Origin: an uncultured Spongiibacteraceae bacterium | GTDB taxonomy: Bacteria; Pseudomonadota; Gammaproteobacteria; Pseudomonadales; CAMLJR01 | Assembly (NCBI GenBank): GCA_946480345.1 | Contig: CAMLJR010000037.1 | Location: 1-20,622, forward strand | Reading direction: 5' to 3' | Length of the DNA stretch: 20,622 nucleotides | Part shown: positions 14,631-20,622 of the stretch, in pieces | Numbering within the stretch: the first letter of the stretch is position 1 | Layout of the letters: each line of letters opens with the position of its first letter | Notes under the pieces: model-generated | The model's database searches: none | The model's input: the letters and a program-made list of their open reading frames with translations, nothing else | Told to the model about the DNA's origin: nothing | Made by a program: the position numbers and the translations under genes

Positions 14631-15509
14631 TTACTCTTGGGTCAATTTGCCATCGACACATTTGTCGCCTTCCAGCCCGGCGCCCCATGCAATGGCGTGC
14701 ATGATCACTGCCTGGTGTTTCGGCTCGCTGTAAGACTCTGCGGTGTGTCCGAGTGCGGAATAAAATACGCGGCCGTTTTTGATGCAGTGTTTCCAGATGA
14801 TCGGATGATCTGCGCCCATCGCAATCGATTTGCCGAACATTTTTGGACTGTAGGTACTCTCGTCGAGTGTCGCGAGCACATGCACGCCCTTACCGCGTGG
14901 GCTGTGAGCGAATGAATACCATTCATCTTCGCGTGCCCAAGTATCGCCGAGGCCCTGCATAATCGGATCATTTTTATCTTCGATACGAATGGTGGCGGTT
15001 TGATATTGGGGGTTCATCGGATGGCCGATAAATTGCGCGGCGATTAATGTTTCGGGATGCCATGCCCATTCGTAACTGGTATCGCCGCCAGTCGCATGAA
15101 TGCCGACGAAACCGCCACCGTTTTGCAAATAGTTTTGCAGGGCGGTGCGTTGCTCCGGAGTCAACACGTCACCACTCACGTTGTTCCAGACGATCACATC
15201 GAATTTGGCGAGATCTTCGGCGTTGTGAACAGCGCCGCTGCCGGTGAAATAGGTGGACCAGCCATTTTGTTTGGCGAGCTGTTCGAGCATTGCGGTTGAA
15301 GCAGGAATGGCATCTTTATGGATGAAGCCATTGGTCTTAGAAAATACCAGCACCGCAGGATGTGAAAGCGCCGGCACATCGGGACGCGCGGTTTCATAAA
15401 CCGGTGTACGGAAGAAGCCCAGTTCGCGCATTGTTTTGTAGTACCAGCCACCCGCTGCAGCGGCGAGGACAACCAGGGCAATCAGAATTCGTACGATCCA
15501 CTTTTTCAT
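14631..15509 (-). CDS. Membrane-anchored ThuA-domain protein
   Basis: 292-aa protein of the ThuA family (PF06283, class I glutamine-amidotransferase-like fold). Residues 5-22 form one hydrophobic segment after MKKW, so it is probably a periplasm-facing protein anchored by its N-terminus or a cleaved secreted one. The domain (about 50-280) shows VLVFSKTNGFIHKDAI, FDVIVWNNVSGD, GGGFVGIHATGGDTSYEW (131-148) and the family signature GRVFYSALGHTAESYSEP (246-263). In Agrobacterium, ThuA works with ThuB, a Gfo/Idh/MocA enzyme, in trehalose and related disaccharide use through 3-keto sugars. Here it leads the zwf-edd-glk operon and a Gfo/Idh/MocA gene lies beyond the divergent LacI gene, so a role in keto-glycoside processing is plausible. 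The exact reaction is not established from sequence. Confidence 0.85.
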   Translation of the reverse strand: MKKWIVRILIALVVLAAAAGGWYYKTMRELGFFRTPVYETARPDVPALSHPAVLVFSKTNGFIHKDAIPASTAMLEQLAKQNGWSTYFTGSGAVHNAEDLAKFDVIVWNNVSGDVLTPEQRTALQNYLQNGGGFVGIHATGGDTSYEWAWHPETLIAAQFIGHPMNPQYQTATIRIEDKNDPIMQGLGDTWAREDEWYSFAHSPRGKGVHVLATLDESTYSPKMFGKSIAMGADHPIIWKHCIKNGRVFYSALGHTAESYSEPKHQAVIMHAIAWGAGLEGDKCVDGKLTQE

Positions 15510-15556
15510 GGGTAAGTCACCAGGTGAAATTAATTATGGGGCGATCTGGACGCGGA

Positions 15557-15587
15557 ATATTAAGCCGTTATTTGCGGGGCTTAACAA
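15557..15587 (-). promoter_or_regulatory. Candidate promoter of thuA-zwf-edd-glk
   Basis: Coding-strand TTGTTA (15587-15582) with TTAATA (15563-15558, spacing 18) or TAATAT (15562-15557, spacing 19). The LacI operator at 15611-15622 lies about 24 bp upstream of the -35, a location suited to modulation or shared control rather than direct occlusion. Confidence 0.4.
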
Positions 15588-15610
15588 TGTATCAGCTGAG
15601 CGCGTATCGT

Positions 15611-15622
15611 GTAAACGATTAC
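15611..15622. promoter_or_regulatory. LacI-family operator GTAAACGATTAC (one mismatch from the palindrome)
   Basis: It lies between divergent thuA and the LacI gene, 70 bp before the latter's start. It differs from the perfect copies at one base of the right arm. A -10-like TACAAT at 15638-15643 follows; the expected -35 (15615-15620) falls inside the operator, which fits autorepression. Confidence 0.6.
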
Positions 15623-15637
15623 AGCTATTTCGCCGTG

Positions 15638-15643
15638 TACAAT
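15638..15643 (+). promoter_or_regulatory. Candidate -10 box of the LacI-family regulator gene
   Basis: TACAAT, 49 bp before the start codon. The -35 at the right distance is poor and overlaps the operator. Confidence 0.35.
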
Positions 15644-15692
15644 GTCGCGCGTTTCTCCCTCCTCAAAAGATCTGTGAGTAAAAAGATAAAAG

Positions 15693-16739
15693 ATGAGCTC
15701 GATAAAAGACGTTGCTCGCATTGCCGGAGTGTCCACTGCCACCGTCTCGCGAACGCTTGCCGAACCCGAGAAGGTAACCGAAGAGACGCGCCGCAAAGTC
15801 GAGGAGGCAATTCAGCGCATCGGTTATGTGCGAAATGCGTTGGCGCGCAGCTTTCGTATGCAGCGCACCCAAACAATTCTGGTGCTGTTGCCCGATGTCG
15901 GTAATCCGTTTTATTCGTTGATCATTCAGGGGTTGGAAGAGGTAGCCCAACATCATCATTATCGTTTGCTGATCGGCGACACTCAGAATCAGGCGGAACG
16001 CGAGCAGCAATATTTGCAGGCGGTGCGTCAGCGCCAAGTCGACGGTGTGATTTCGTTAGGACACACGTTGCCGGATATTCCGGAATTAAATGGCAAGCGC
16101 ATTCCCATCGTGATGGCGTGCGAATATTTACACGATGCCTCAGTGTCCTCTGTCAGCATCGACAATATTGCTGCTGCGGAAACTGCAACCGAACATTTAT
16201 TAAGTCTCGGCCACCGGCGCATTATTTTCATCAACGGTCCGGCCCATACGCCGTTATCGAAGGATCGATTACGCGGCTATCGCAATGCGTTAAAGAACGC
16301 CGGCGTCGAATACGATCCGCGCTTGGTGCGACGGGGCGATTTTTCGCTCGCTTCGGGGGAACAGGTCGCGCTCGAAATTTTTCAGGAAAACCTAACCTTC
16401 AGTGCAATCTTCGCTGCCAACGACACGATGGCCATTGGCGCTATCAAGGTGTTGCGGGGGCGTGGGCTTCGCATACCCGACGATATATCGGTTATTGGAT
16501 TCGACGATATCGAATTTGCGCAGTATGTTGAGCCGCCGTTAACGACAATTCACCAGCCGCGTCGCGAAATCGGTCGGGCGGCAATGAAAAAAATGATTGC
16601 GAAGCTCGCGAATAAGAGCGAAAAAGTCGGGCAGGTCATTCTCGGTCATGAGCTGGTGCTGCGTAGCTCCACCGAAAGCCTGCTGAAGCGGCGCGATGTT
16701 GCGGCTGCGCAGGTTTCCCCAGCGGGGAATATTGCGTAA
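15693..16739 (+). CDS. LacI-family transcriptional regulator (CytR/GalR-like)
   Basis: 348-aa repressor. The N-terminal helix-turn-helix is IKDVARIAGVSTATVSRTL (4-22), and the hinge-helix region is NALARSFRM (about 49-57), the usual minor-groove intercalating element. The ligand domain (from ~61) is periplasmic-binding-like: ILVLLPDVGNPFYSLIIQGLEE, VDGVISLG, HRRIIFINGP, AIFAANDTMAIGAIKVLRGRGLRIPDDISVIGFDDIEFA and PPLTTIHQPRREIG. The ATVSR recognition helix agrees with a GTAAACGTTTAC-type operator, four copies of which lie in the window. The start is ATG 15693 with a weak ribosome site. It is divergent from the ED operon and upstream of the oxidoreductase operon, so both are likely targets. 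The effector is unknown; a sugar or phosphosugar of this pathway is the reasonable guess. Confidence 0.92.
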   Translation: MSSIKDVARIAGVSTATVSRTLAEPEKVTEETRRKVEEAIQRIGYVRNALARSFRMQRTQTILVLLPDVGNPFYSLIIQGLEEVAQHHHYRLLIGDTQNQAEREQQYLQAVRQRQVDGVISLGHTLPDIPELNGKRIPIVMACEYLHDASVSSVSIDNIAAAETATEHLLSLGHRRIIFINGPAHTPLSKDRLRGYRNALKNAGVEYDPRLVRRGDFSLASGEQVALEIFQENLTFSAIFAANDTMAIGAIKVLRGRGLRIPDDISVIGFDDIEFAQYVEPPLTTIHQPRREIGRAAMKKMIAKLANKSEKVGQVILGHELVLRSSTESLLKRRDVAAAQVSPAGNIA

Positions 16740-16785
16740 TTAAAGTCTGAATCGATTAAAAATGGATTATTTAAATTTGCGTAAC

Positions 16786-16814
16786 TTGTGTAACTACCTG
16801 TAAACGTTTACATT
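16786..16814 (+). promoter_or_regulatory. Candidate promoter of the oxidoreductase operon, overlapping the LacI operator
   Basis: TTGTGT (16786-16791) and TACATT (16809-16814) are 17 bp apart. The operator palindrome ends inside the -10, so the bound regulator should block transcription. Confidence 0.45.
16800..16811. promoter_or_regulatory. LacI-family operator GTAAACGTTTAC, copy 3
   Basis: Perfect palindrome 38 bp before the oxidoreductase start codon and downstream of the LacI gene, identical to the copies at 10036 and 10175. Confidence 0.7.
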
Positions 16815-16849
16815 CCCGCGCTCGAAAAAAATGGGGCGGAAGGAGGCAA

Positions 16850-18013
16850 ATGGTGGCGTCAACGCGAAAACTTCGAATGGGCATGGTTGGTGGTGGCGAA
16901 GGCGCATTTATCGGCGCTGTACACCGTTGGGCGGCCGCGCTGGATGGGCAGATCGAACTCGTTTGCGCGGCGTTGAGCAGCGACCCCCAGCGCGCAGCTC
17001 GCAGCGGTGCGGCTTTATTTCTGCCGGCATCCCGTGTTTATGCCGATTTTCACGAAATGATGAAAAAAGAACGCGAACTTCCAGCCGATCAGCGCATGGA
17101 TTTTGTCGCGATTGTCACACCGAATCATTTGCATTTTCCGGTTGCGATGGCTGCGATCGAACATGGCTTTCACGTCGTCTCCGACAAACCGGCAACGCTG
17201 AATCTTGATGAATGTCTTCGTTTGCGCGAAGCATTGCGAGGCCGCGATGTTTTGTACGGATTGACGCATACCTATACCGGCTATCCGATGGTGCGCGAAG
17301 CGCGCGAGCGTGTTGCCAGCGGCCAGTTGGGAAAAATTCGCAAGATCCTCGTCGATTATTCGCAGGGATGGTTGTCTGCGAATCAGGAGGGTAATAAGCA
17401 GGCGGAGTGGCGTGTCGATCCAGCGCGCTCCGGCATCAGCGGCTGTATGGGCGATATCGGTGTGCATGCAGCCAATTTGGCCGAGTTCGTCACGGGCCTA
17501 TCGATTACCGAGCTAAGTGCGGACCTTAATATTTTCGTGCCGGATCGCAGGCTCGATGATGACGGCAGCGTATTGTTGCGTTTTGATAATGGTGCACGTG
17601 GTTTATTGCAGGCGAGTCAAATATGCTGCGGCGAAGAAAACAATCTGACGCTCCGCGTTTACGGTGAAAAAGGTGGCTTGCGCTGGGCGCAGGAAGAACC
17701 GAATTCATTGTGGTTACTGCACGCGGATGCGCCCAAGCAATTGTTGCGTACGAGCTCTGTGCAATTATCCGACGCAGCACGCGCAGCATCGCGTACACCT
17801 TCCGGGCATCCTGAAGGCTATCTCGAAGCATTCGCAAATATTTACGGCGACTTTATCAAAGCACTGCGCGAATTAAATGGCGGCAAACCATTTGGCGAAG
17901 TAATGGCGCAATGTCCGGGTATCGATGCCGGTGTGCGCGGTATGGCTTTTATCGAAACCGTTGTGGCTAACAGCGCGGGCACACAGAAATGGTCTGCTTA
18001 TCCAACGATCTGA
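16850..18013 (+). CDS. Gfo/Idh/MocA-family NAD(P)-dependent sugar oxidoreductase
   Basis: 387-aa cytoplasmic oxidoreductase. The Rossmann motif GMVGGGEGAFIGAVHR (11-26) is followed by IVTPNHLHFPVA, the conserved SDKPAT (111-116; Lys113 of the usual EKP motif), then GDIGVHAANLAEFV with Asp202 and His206 as likely substrate-site residues. The GxxxGAFIGAVHR form is typical of the subgroup often paired with a xylose-isomerase-like TIM barrel, as here. Related enzymes (for example ThuB) act at C3 of sugars. The start ATG 16850 has an excellent AAGGAGG ribosome site. The next gene begins 22 bp after its stop, so they are co-transcribed. The substrate is not readable from sequence; inositol-like or keto-sugar intermediates are the main candidates. 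Confidence 0.88.
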   Translation: MVASTRKLRMGMVGGGEGAFIGAVHRWAAALDGQIELVCAALSSDPQRAARSGAALFLPASRVYADFHEMMKKERELPADQRMDFVAIVTPNHLHFPVAMAAIEHGFHVVSDKPATLNLDECLRLREALRGRDVLYGLTHTYTGYPMVREARERVASGQLGKIRKILVDYSQGWLSANQEGNKQAEWRVDPARSGISGCMGDIGVHAANLAEFVTGLSITELSADLNIFVPDRRLDDDGSVLLRFDNGARGLLQASQICCGEENNLTLRVYGEKGGLRWAQEEPNSLWLLHADAPKQLLRTSSVQLSDAARAASRTPSGHPEGYLEAFANIYGDFIKALRELNGGKPFGEVMAQCPGIDAGVRGMAFIETVVANSAGTQKWSAYPTI

Positions 18014-18035
18014 AGTATTTCACGGAGCGTTTTCA

Positions 18036-19085
18036 ATGATTAAAGGTCCAGCTATTTTTCTCGCACAGTTCGCGGGCGATACTCCACCGTTCAATACCTT
18101 GAACAGCATGGGCGAGTGGGCGGCCGGTCTTGGCTATCGCGGCATTCAGGTGCCGACCATCGGTCCATTCATCGATCTGAAAAAAGCCGCCGAAAGCAAA
18201 ACCTATTGCGACGATTTAAAAGGCCAGCTCGCGCAGCGCGGTGTTGAAATTACCGAGCTGTCGACGCATTTACAGGGCCAGTTGGTCGCGGTACATCCCG
18301 CGTACGATCGTTTGTTCGATGGCTTTGCGCCGCCGGAATTGCGCGGTAACTACAATGCCCGCACTCAATGGGCGACCGAACAACTGATATACGCGGCGAA
18401 AGCGAGCGGCAATCTCGGTTTGAAAGCGCACGCAACATTTTCCGGTAGTTTTTTGTGGCAGGTGGCATATCCGTGGCCACAACGTCCGGCCGGTCTCGTT
18501 GAAGAAGGATTCGCTGAGCTTGGCAAACGCTGGCTGCCGATTCTCAACGCGTTCGATGAAAACGGCGTCGATGTCTGTTTCGAATTACATCCCAGCGAAG
18601 ATTTGCACGATGGTGTGACGTTCGAGCGTTTCCTCGACGAAGTGAATCAACATCAGCGCGCGAATATTTTGTTCGATCCAAGCCACTTTCTGCTTCAGCA
18701 TCTCGATTATTTGGCGTTCATCGATATTTATCACGAGCGCATCAAAGCGTTCCATGTGAAAGATGCCGAATTCAATAAGAACGGTCGCAGCGGCGTTTAT
18801 GGTGGTTATCAAAACTGGATCGATCGTGCCGGACGTTTCCGTTCGCTCGGTGATGGCCAGGTCGATTTCACCGGAATTTTCAGTCGCCTTACCCAGTACG
18901 ATTACAGCGGCTGGGCCGTGCTCGAATGGGAATGTTGTTTGAAGCATCCGGAAGACGGCGCACGCGAAGGCGCGGAGTTTATTCGTCGTCATTTGATTCG
19001 CAGACCCGAGCGCGCATTCGACGATTTCGCACGTGTCGAGACGAACAGCGCGCTCAATCGTCAAGTGTTGGGTTTAGAAAAATAA
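18036..19085 (+). CDS. Xylose-isomerase-like TIM-barrel sugar epimerase/isomerase
   Basis: 349-aa protein of the AP-endonuclease-2/xylose isomerase-like superfamily (PF01261). A likely metal centre is formed by Glu183 (VCFELHP), Asp214 with His217 (LFDPSHF), His240 (AFHVKDAEF) and Glu297 (VLEWEC), spaced as in D-tagatose-3-epimerase and IolE/IolI-type enzymes. The N-terminus reads IFLAQFAGDTPPFN and GLGYRGIQVP. I chose ATG 18036, which has CACGGAGCG 8 nt upstream and avoids overlap with the previous gene; the frame is open from 17925 but that extension lies inside the oxidoreductase gene. Neighbouring Gfo/Idh/MocA and MFS genes suggest it isomerises, epimerises or cleaves the oxidised sugar. 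No signal peptide is seen, so it is cytoplasmic. The precise reaction is unknown. Confidence 0.88.
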   Translation: MIKGPAIFLAQFAGDTPPFNTLNSMGEWAAGLGYRGIQVPTIGPFIDLKKAAESKTYCDDLKGQLAQRGVEITELSTHLQGQLVAVHPAYDRLFDGFAPPELRGNYNARTQWATEQLIYAAKASGNLGLKAHATFSGSFLWQVAYPWPQRPAGLVEEGFAELGKRWLPILNAFDENGVDVCFELHPSEDLHDGVTFERFLDEVNQHQRANILFDPSHFLLQHLDYLAFIDIYHERIKAFHVKDAEFNKNGRSGVYGGYQNWIDRAGRFRSLGDGQVDFTGIFSRLTQYDYSGWAVLEWECCLKHPEDGAREGAEFIRRHLIRRPERAFDDFARVETNSALNRQVLGLEK

Positions 19086-19135
19086 ATCTTTTGGTATGGA
19101 CAACTAGCGTTGGCTGTAAGCGCGCTAAAGCTGCG

Positions 19136-19161
19136 TCGGTGAATTTGTAAGAATTCACCGA
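19136..19161. repeat. Perfect intercistronic hairpin before the MFS gene
   Basis: TCGGTGAATT-TGTAAG-AATTCACCGA: 10-bp stem, 6-nt loop, in the 107-bp gap between the TIM-barrel and MFS genes. No T-run follows, so it is more likely an mRNA processing or stability element, or an operator, than a terminator. Confidence 0.55.
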
Positions 19162-19192
19162 ACAATAATCATAACGATCACATGGAGGCCGT

Positions 19193-20512
19193 ATGGCGAC
19201 CGATCATGCAATGCTGAATCGTAAACGTCTGTTTTTTGCAGCGAATCTTTCGCTGTTTATGGTGGGGCTGGGGTTCGCCGTCCGCGCGAACATCGCCGGC
19301 TCTTTGCAGCGAGAGATGTTCGACCGGCTTGACCTCGCCAATTCGGCGAGCATGGTCGGGCAGGCTTTGGGCATCACATTTACCGGTTTTGCGCTGACAT
19401 TGTTGTTCGGCAGCGCACTGGTGGATTTAATCGGCGCTCGACGCATGCTGGTGTTTTCCGCCGCGTCTTTTATCGTGGGCAGCGCTTTGGTCCTGCTCGC
19501 TTCGTACTTGCCATTGGGCGATATCACGTACCCGTTGGTGCTGAGCGGATTATTGCTGACCGGCCTGAGTTGGGGCGCAGTTGAAGCCAGCAGCAATCCG
19601 ATGGTGACAGCCATTTACCCCGAAGAAAAAGCGCACCGCCTGAACATTCTGCATGCTTGGTGGCCGGCAGGCATCGTGGTGGGTGGATTGCTGGGACTGG
19701 TGTTCGGCGCATTCAGTGTGCCGTGGCAGATCAATTTGCTGATGCTGATCATTCCTGCGCTTTTGCTGGGATATCTTGCGCTGACAACGGATTTTCCGGT
19801 TACCGAACGCGTTGCGAGTGGCTTCAGCTACGGCGATATGTTTCGTGAGCTCGGGCGTCAGCCGATGTTTTATGTCTGGTTCGTCTGCATGATGCTGACG
19901 GTTGCGTCCGAACTCGCGCCCGGTCAGTGGGTGGATCTGGTGCTTTCTCGCGTAGTCGGCATGCCTGGCATTTTGTTGCTTGTGTATGTGAGCGCACTGA
20001 TGTTCGTCATGCGGTTTTTCGCCGGCCCGTTGGTTAAACGCTTTTCATCAGTCGGCTTGCTGTCGATTGGTGCTGTATTCGCGGCGATCGGTCTTTATGG
20101 GCTGAGCTTTGCGAATTCTCCGGTAACGGCATTTTTGGCGGCAACGGTTTGGGGCATAGGCGTCTGCTATTTCTACCCCACGATGGTTGCTTCGGTGGCG
20201 GAGCGTTTCCCTCGCGGCGGCGCGCTATTTATGGGGCTGATCGGTTTCGCGGGCGGTATTTCGATTCAATATGTATTGCCGAAACTGGGTTCTGTGTTCG
20301 ATCAGGCGAAGCTTGAAGCCGCTGGCGGTTTAGAAAAATTTGCCCAGTTGGCACCCGAGCAGCTCGATGCGGTATTGCGTTATGCCTCGATCGAATCTTT
20401 CCGAACCGTCGCAATCATCCCTGTCATCTTGCTGCCGATTTTCCTATTCATCTGGTGGCGGGATCGCGTTGGCCGAACTGCTGTAAATGGTGATGTGTTA
20501 ATTAAAGGTTAA
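19193..20512 (+). CDS. MFS sugar transporter (FucP/FHS-like)
   Basis: 439-aa inner-membrane permease with about 12 hydrophobic segments. The loop after TM2 holds LFGSALVDLIGARRM (71-85), a form of MFS motif A. The stretch from Glu131 (EASSNPMV) through HRLNILHAWWPAG (148-160) resembles the E..NP / LN..h pattern of the fucose-glucose/galactose-H+ symporter group. It probably brings the operon's substrate into the cytoplasm. ATG 19193 has GGAGG 4 nt upstream; ATG 19205 is less well placed. A short soluble loop near residues 370-395 (EAAGGLEKFAQLAPEQLD) precedes the last helices. It is third in the operon after the oxidoreductase and the TIM barrel. The substrate cannot be told from sequence. 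Confidence 0.88.
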   Translation: MATDHAMLNRKRLFFAANLSLFMVGLGFAVRANIAGSLQREMFDRLDLANSASMVGQALGITFTGFALTLLFGSALVDLIGARRMLVFSAASFIVGSALVLLASYLPLGDITYPLVLSGLLLTGLSWGAVEASSNPMVTAIYPEEKAHRLNILHAWWPAGIVVGGLLGLVFGAFSVPWQINLLMLIIPALLLGYLALTTDFPVTERVASGFSYGDMFRELGRQPMFYVWFVCMMLTVASELAPGQWVDLVLSRVVGMPGILLLVYVSALMFVMRFFAGPLVKRFSSVGLLSIGAVFAAIGLYGLSFANSPVTAFLAATVWGIGVCYFYPTMVASVAERFPRGGALFMGLIGFAGGISIQYVLPKLGSVFDQAKLEAAGGLEKFAQLAPEQLDAVLRYASIESFRTVAIIPVILLPIFLFIWWRDRVGRTAVNGDVLIKG

Positions 20513-20521
20513 TTATTGAGA

Positions 20522-20551
20522 ATCGTTGCGCGCGTTATCGTGCGCAACGAT
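20522..20551. repeat. Perfect hairpin between the MFS gene and the next gene
   Basis: ATCGTTGCGC and GCGCAACGAT flank a 10-nt loop (20532-20541). It begins 9 bp after the MFS stop and is followed by ATAAAACAAT, not a T-run. It may mark a partial terminator or an mRNA 3'-end stabiliser within the operon. Confidence 0.55.
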
Positions 20552-20579
20552 ATAAAACAATCTCGCCTGAGGATCCCGT

Positions 20580-20622
20580 ATGAACCGCCGAGACATATTG
20601 AAATACATGATGATGGCGACCG
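20580..20622 (+). CDS. Start of a probable Tat-exported protein (possibly gluconate 2-dehydrogenase subunit 3-like), cut by the right edge
   Basis: Only 14 codons are present, MNRRDILKYMMMAT. The ATG has GAGGA 6 nt upstream. The N-R-R-D-x-L-K pattern followed by a hydrophobic start is a twin-arginine signal. Beside Gfo/Idh/MocA, TIM-barrel and MFS genes, such a start often belongs to a gluconate 2-dehydrogenase subunit 3-family protein that precedes a GMC oxidoreductase; that identification is contextual and weak. Confidence 0.5.
   Translation, partial: MNRRDILKYMMMAT

Noticed and set aside
17925..18035. Longer N-terminus of the TIM-barrel protein
   Set aside because: The extension lies in the oxidoreductase gene in another frame; ATG 18036 has a good ribosome site and a family-like start.

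Overview
The window looks like a chromosomal carbohydrate-catabolism region of a Gram-negative bacterium, most likely a gammaproteobacterium of the polysaccharide-degrading kind (Cellvibrio/Saccharophagus-like). That placement is inferred from gene content: a Rhizobium-type L-rhamnose pathway, an Entner-Doudoroff (ED) operon, a CytR/GalR-like LacI regulator and a FucP-like permease. No 16S rRNA or other marker is present. I see no tRNA, rRNA, CRISPR array, insertion sequence or phage gene.

Region A (1-9979) is an L-rhamnose utilisation locus. Leftward run the lipoprotein binding protein (rhaS), the double ATPase (rhaT, broken by one in-frame TAA) and the start of a permease (rhaP). Divergent from rhaS is a DeoR-family repressor (rhaR). 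A second divergent pair follows: leftward a rhamnulokinase-like FGGY kinase (rhaK) and an FMN L-lactate dehydrogenase (lldD), and rightward the fused rhamnulose-1-P aldolase/lactaldehyde dehydrogenase (rhaD) and L-rhamnose isomerase (rhaI). Together they would take rhamnose to rhamnulose, rhamnulose-1-P, then DHAP plus L-lactaldehyde, L-lactate and pyruvate. Both divergent intergenic regions carry a matching 17-bp site, a candidate RhaR operator.

Region B (9980-10333) is a 354-bp gap between convergent operons. It holds a rhaDI terminator, two perfect GTAAACGTTTAC palindromes and, between them, a second strong rightward terminator with no protein gene in front of it. This suggests a small regulated non-coding RNA.

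Region C (10334-15509) is a leftward operon: a membrane-anchored ThuA-domain protein, zwf, edd and glk. It feeds glucose through glucose-6-P into the ED pathway; pgl and eda are not in the window.

Region D (15693-20622) runs rightward: a LacI-family regulator, a Gfo/Idh/MocA oxidoreductase, a xylose-isomerase-like TIM barrel, a sugar MFS permease and the first codons of a probable Tat-exported protein. The LacI operator motif occurs before the regulator, before the oxidoreductase operon and twice in Region B. I infer one regulon linking oxidised-glycoside (3-keto-sugar-type) breakdown to glucose phosphorylation and the ED pathway.
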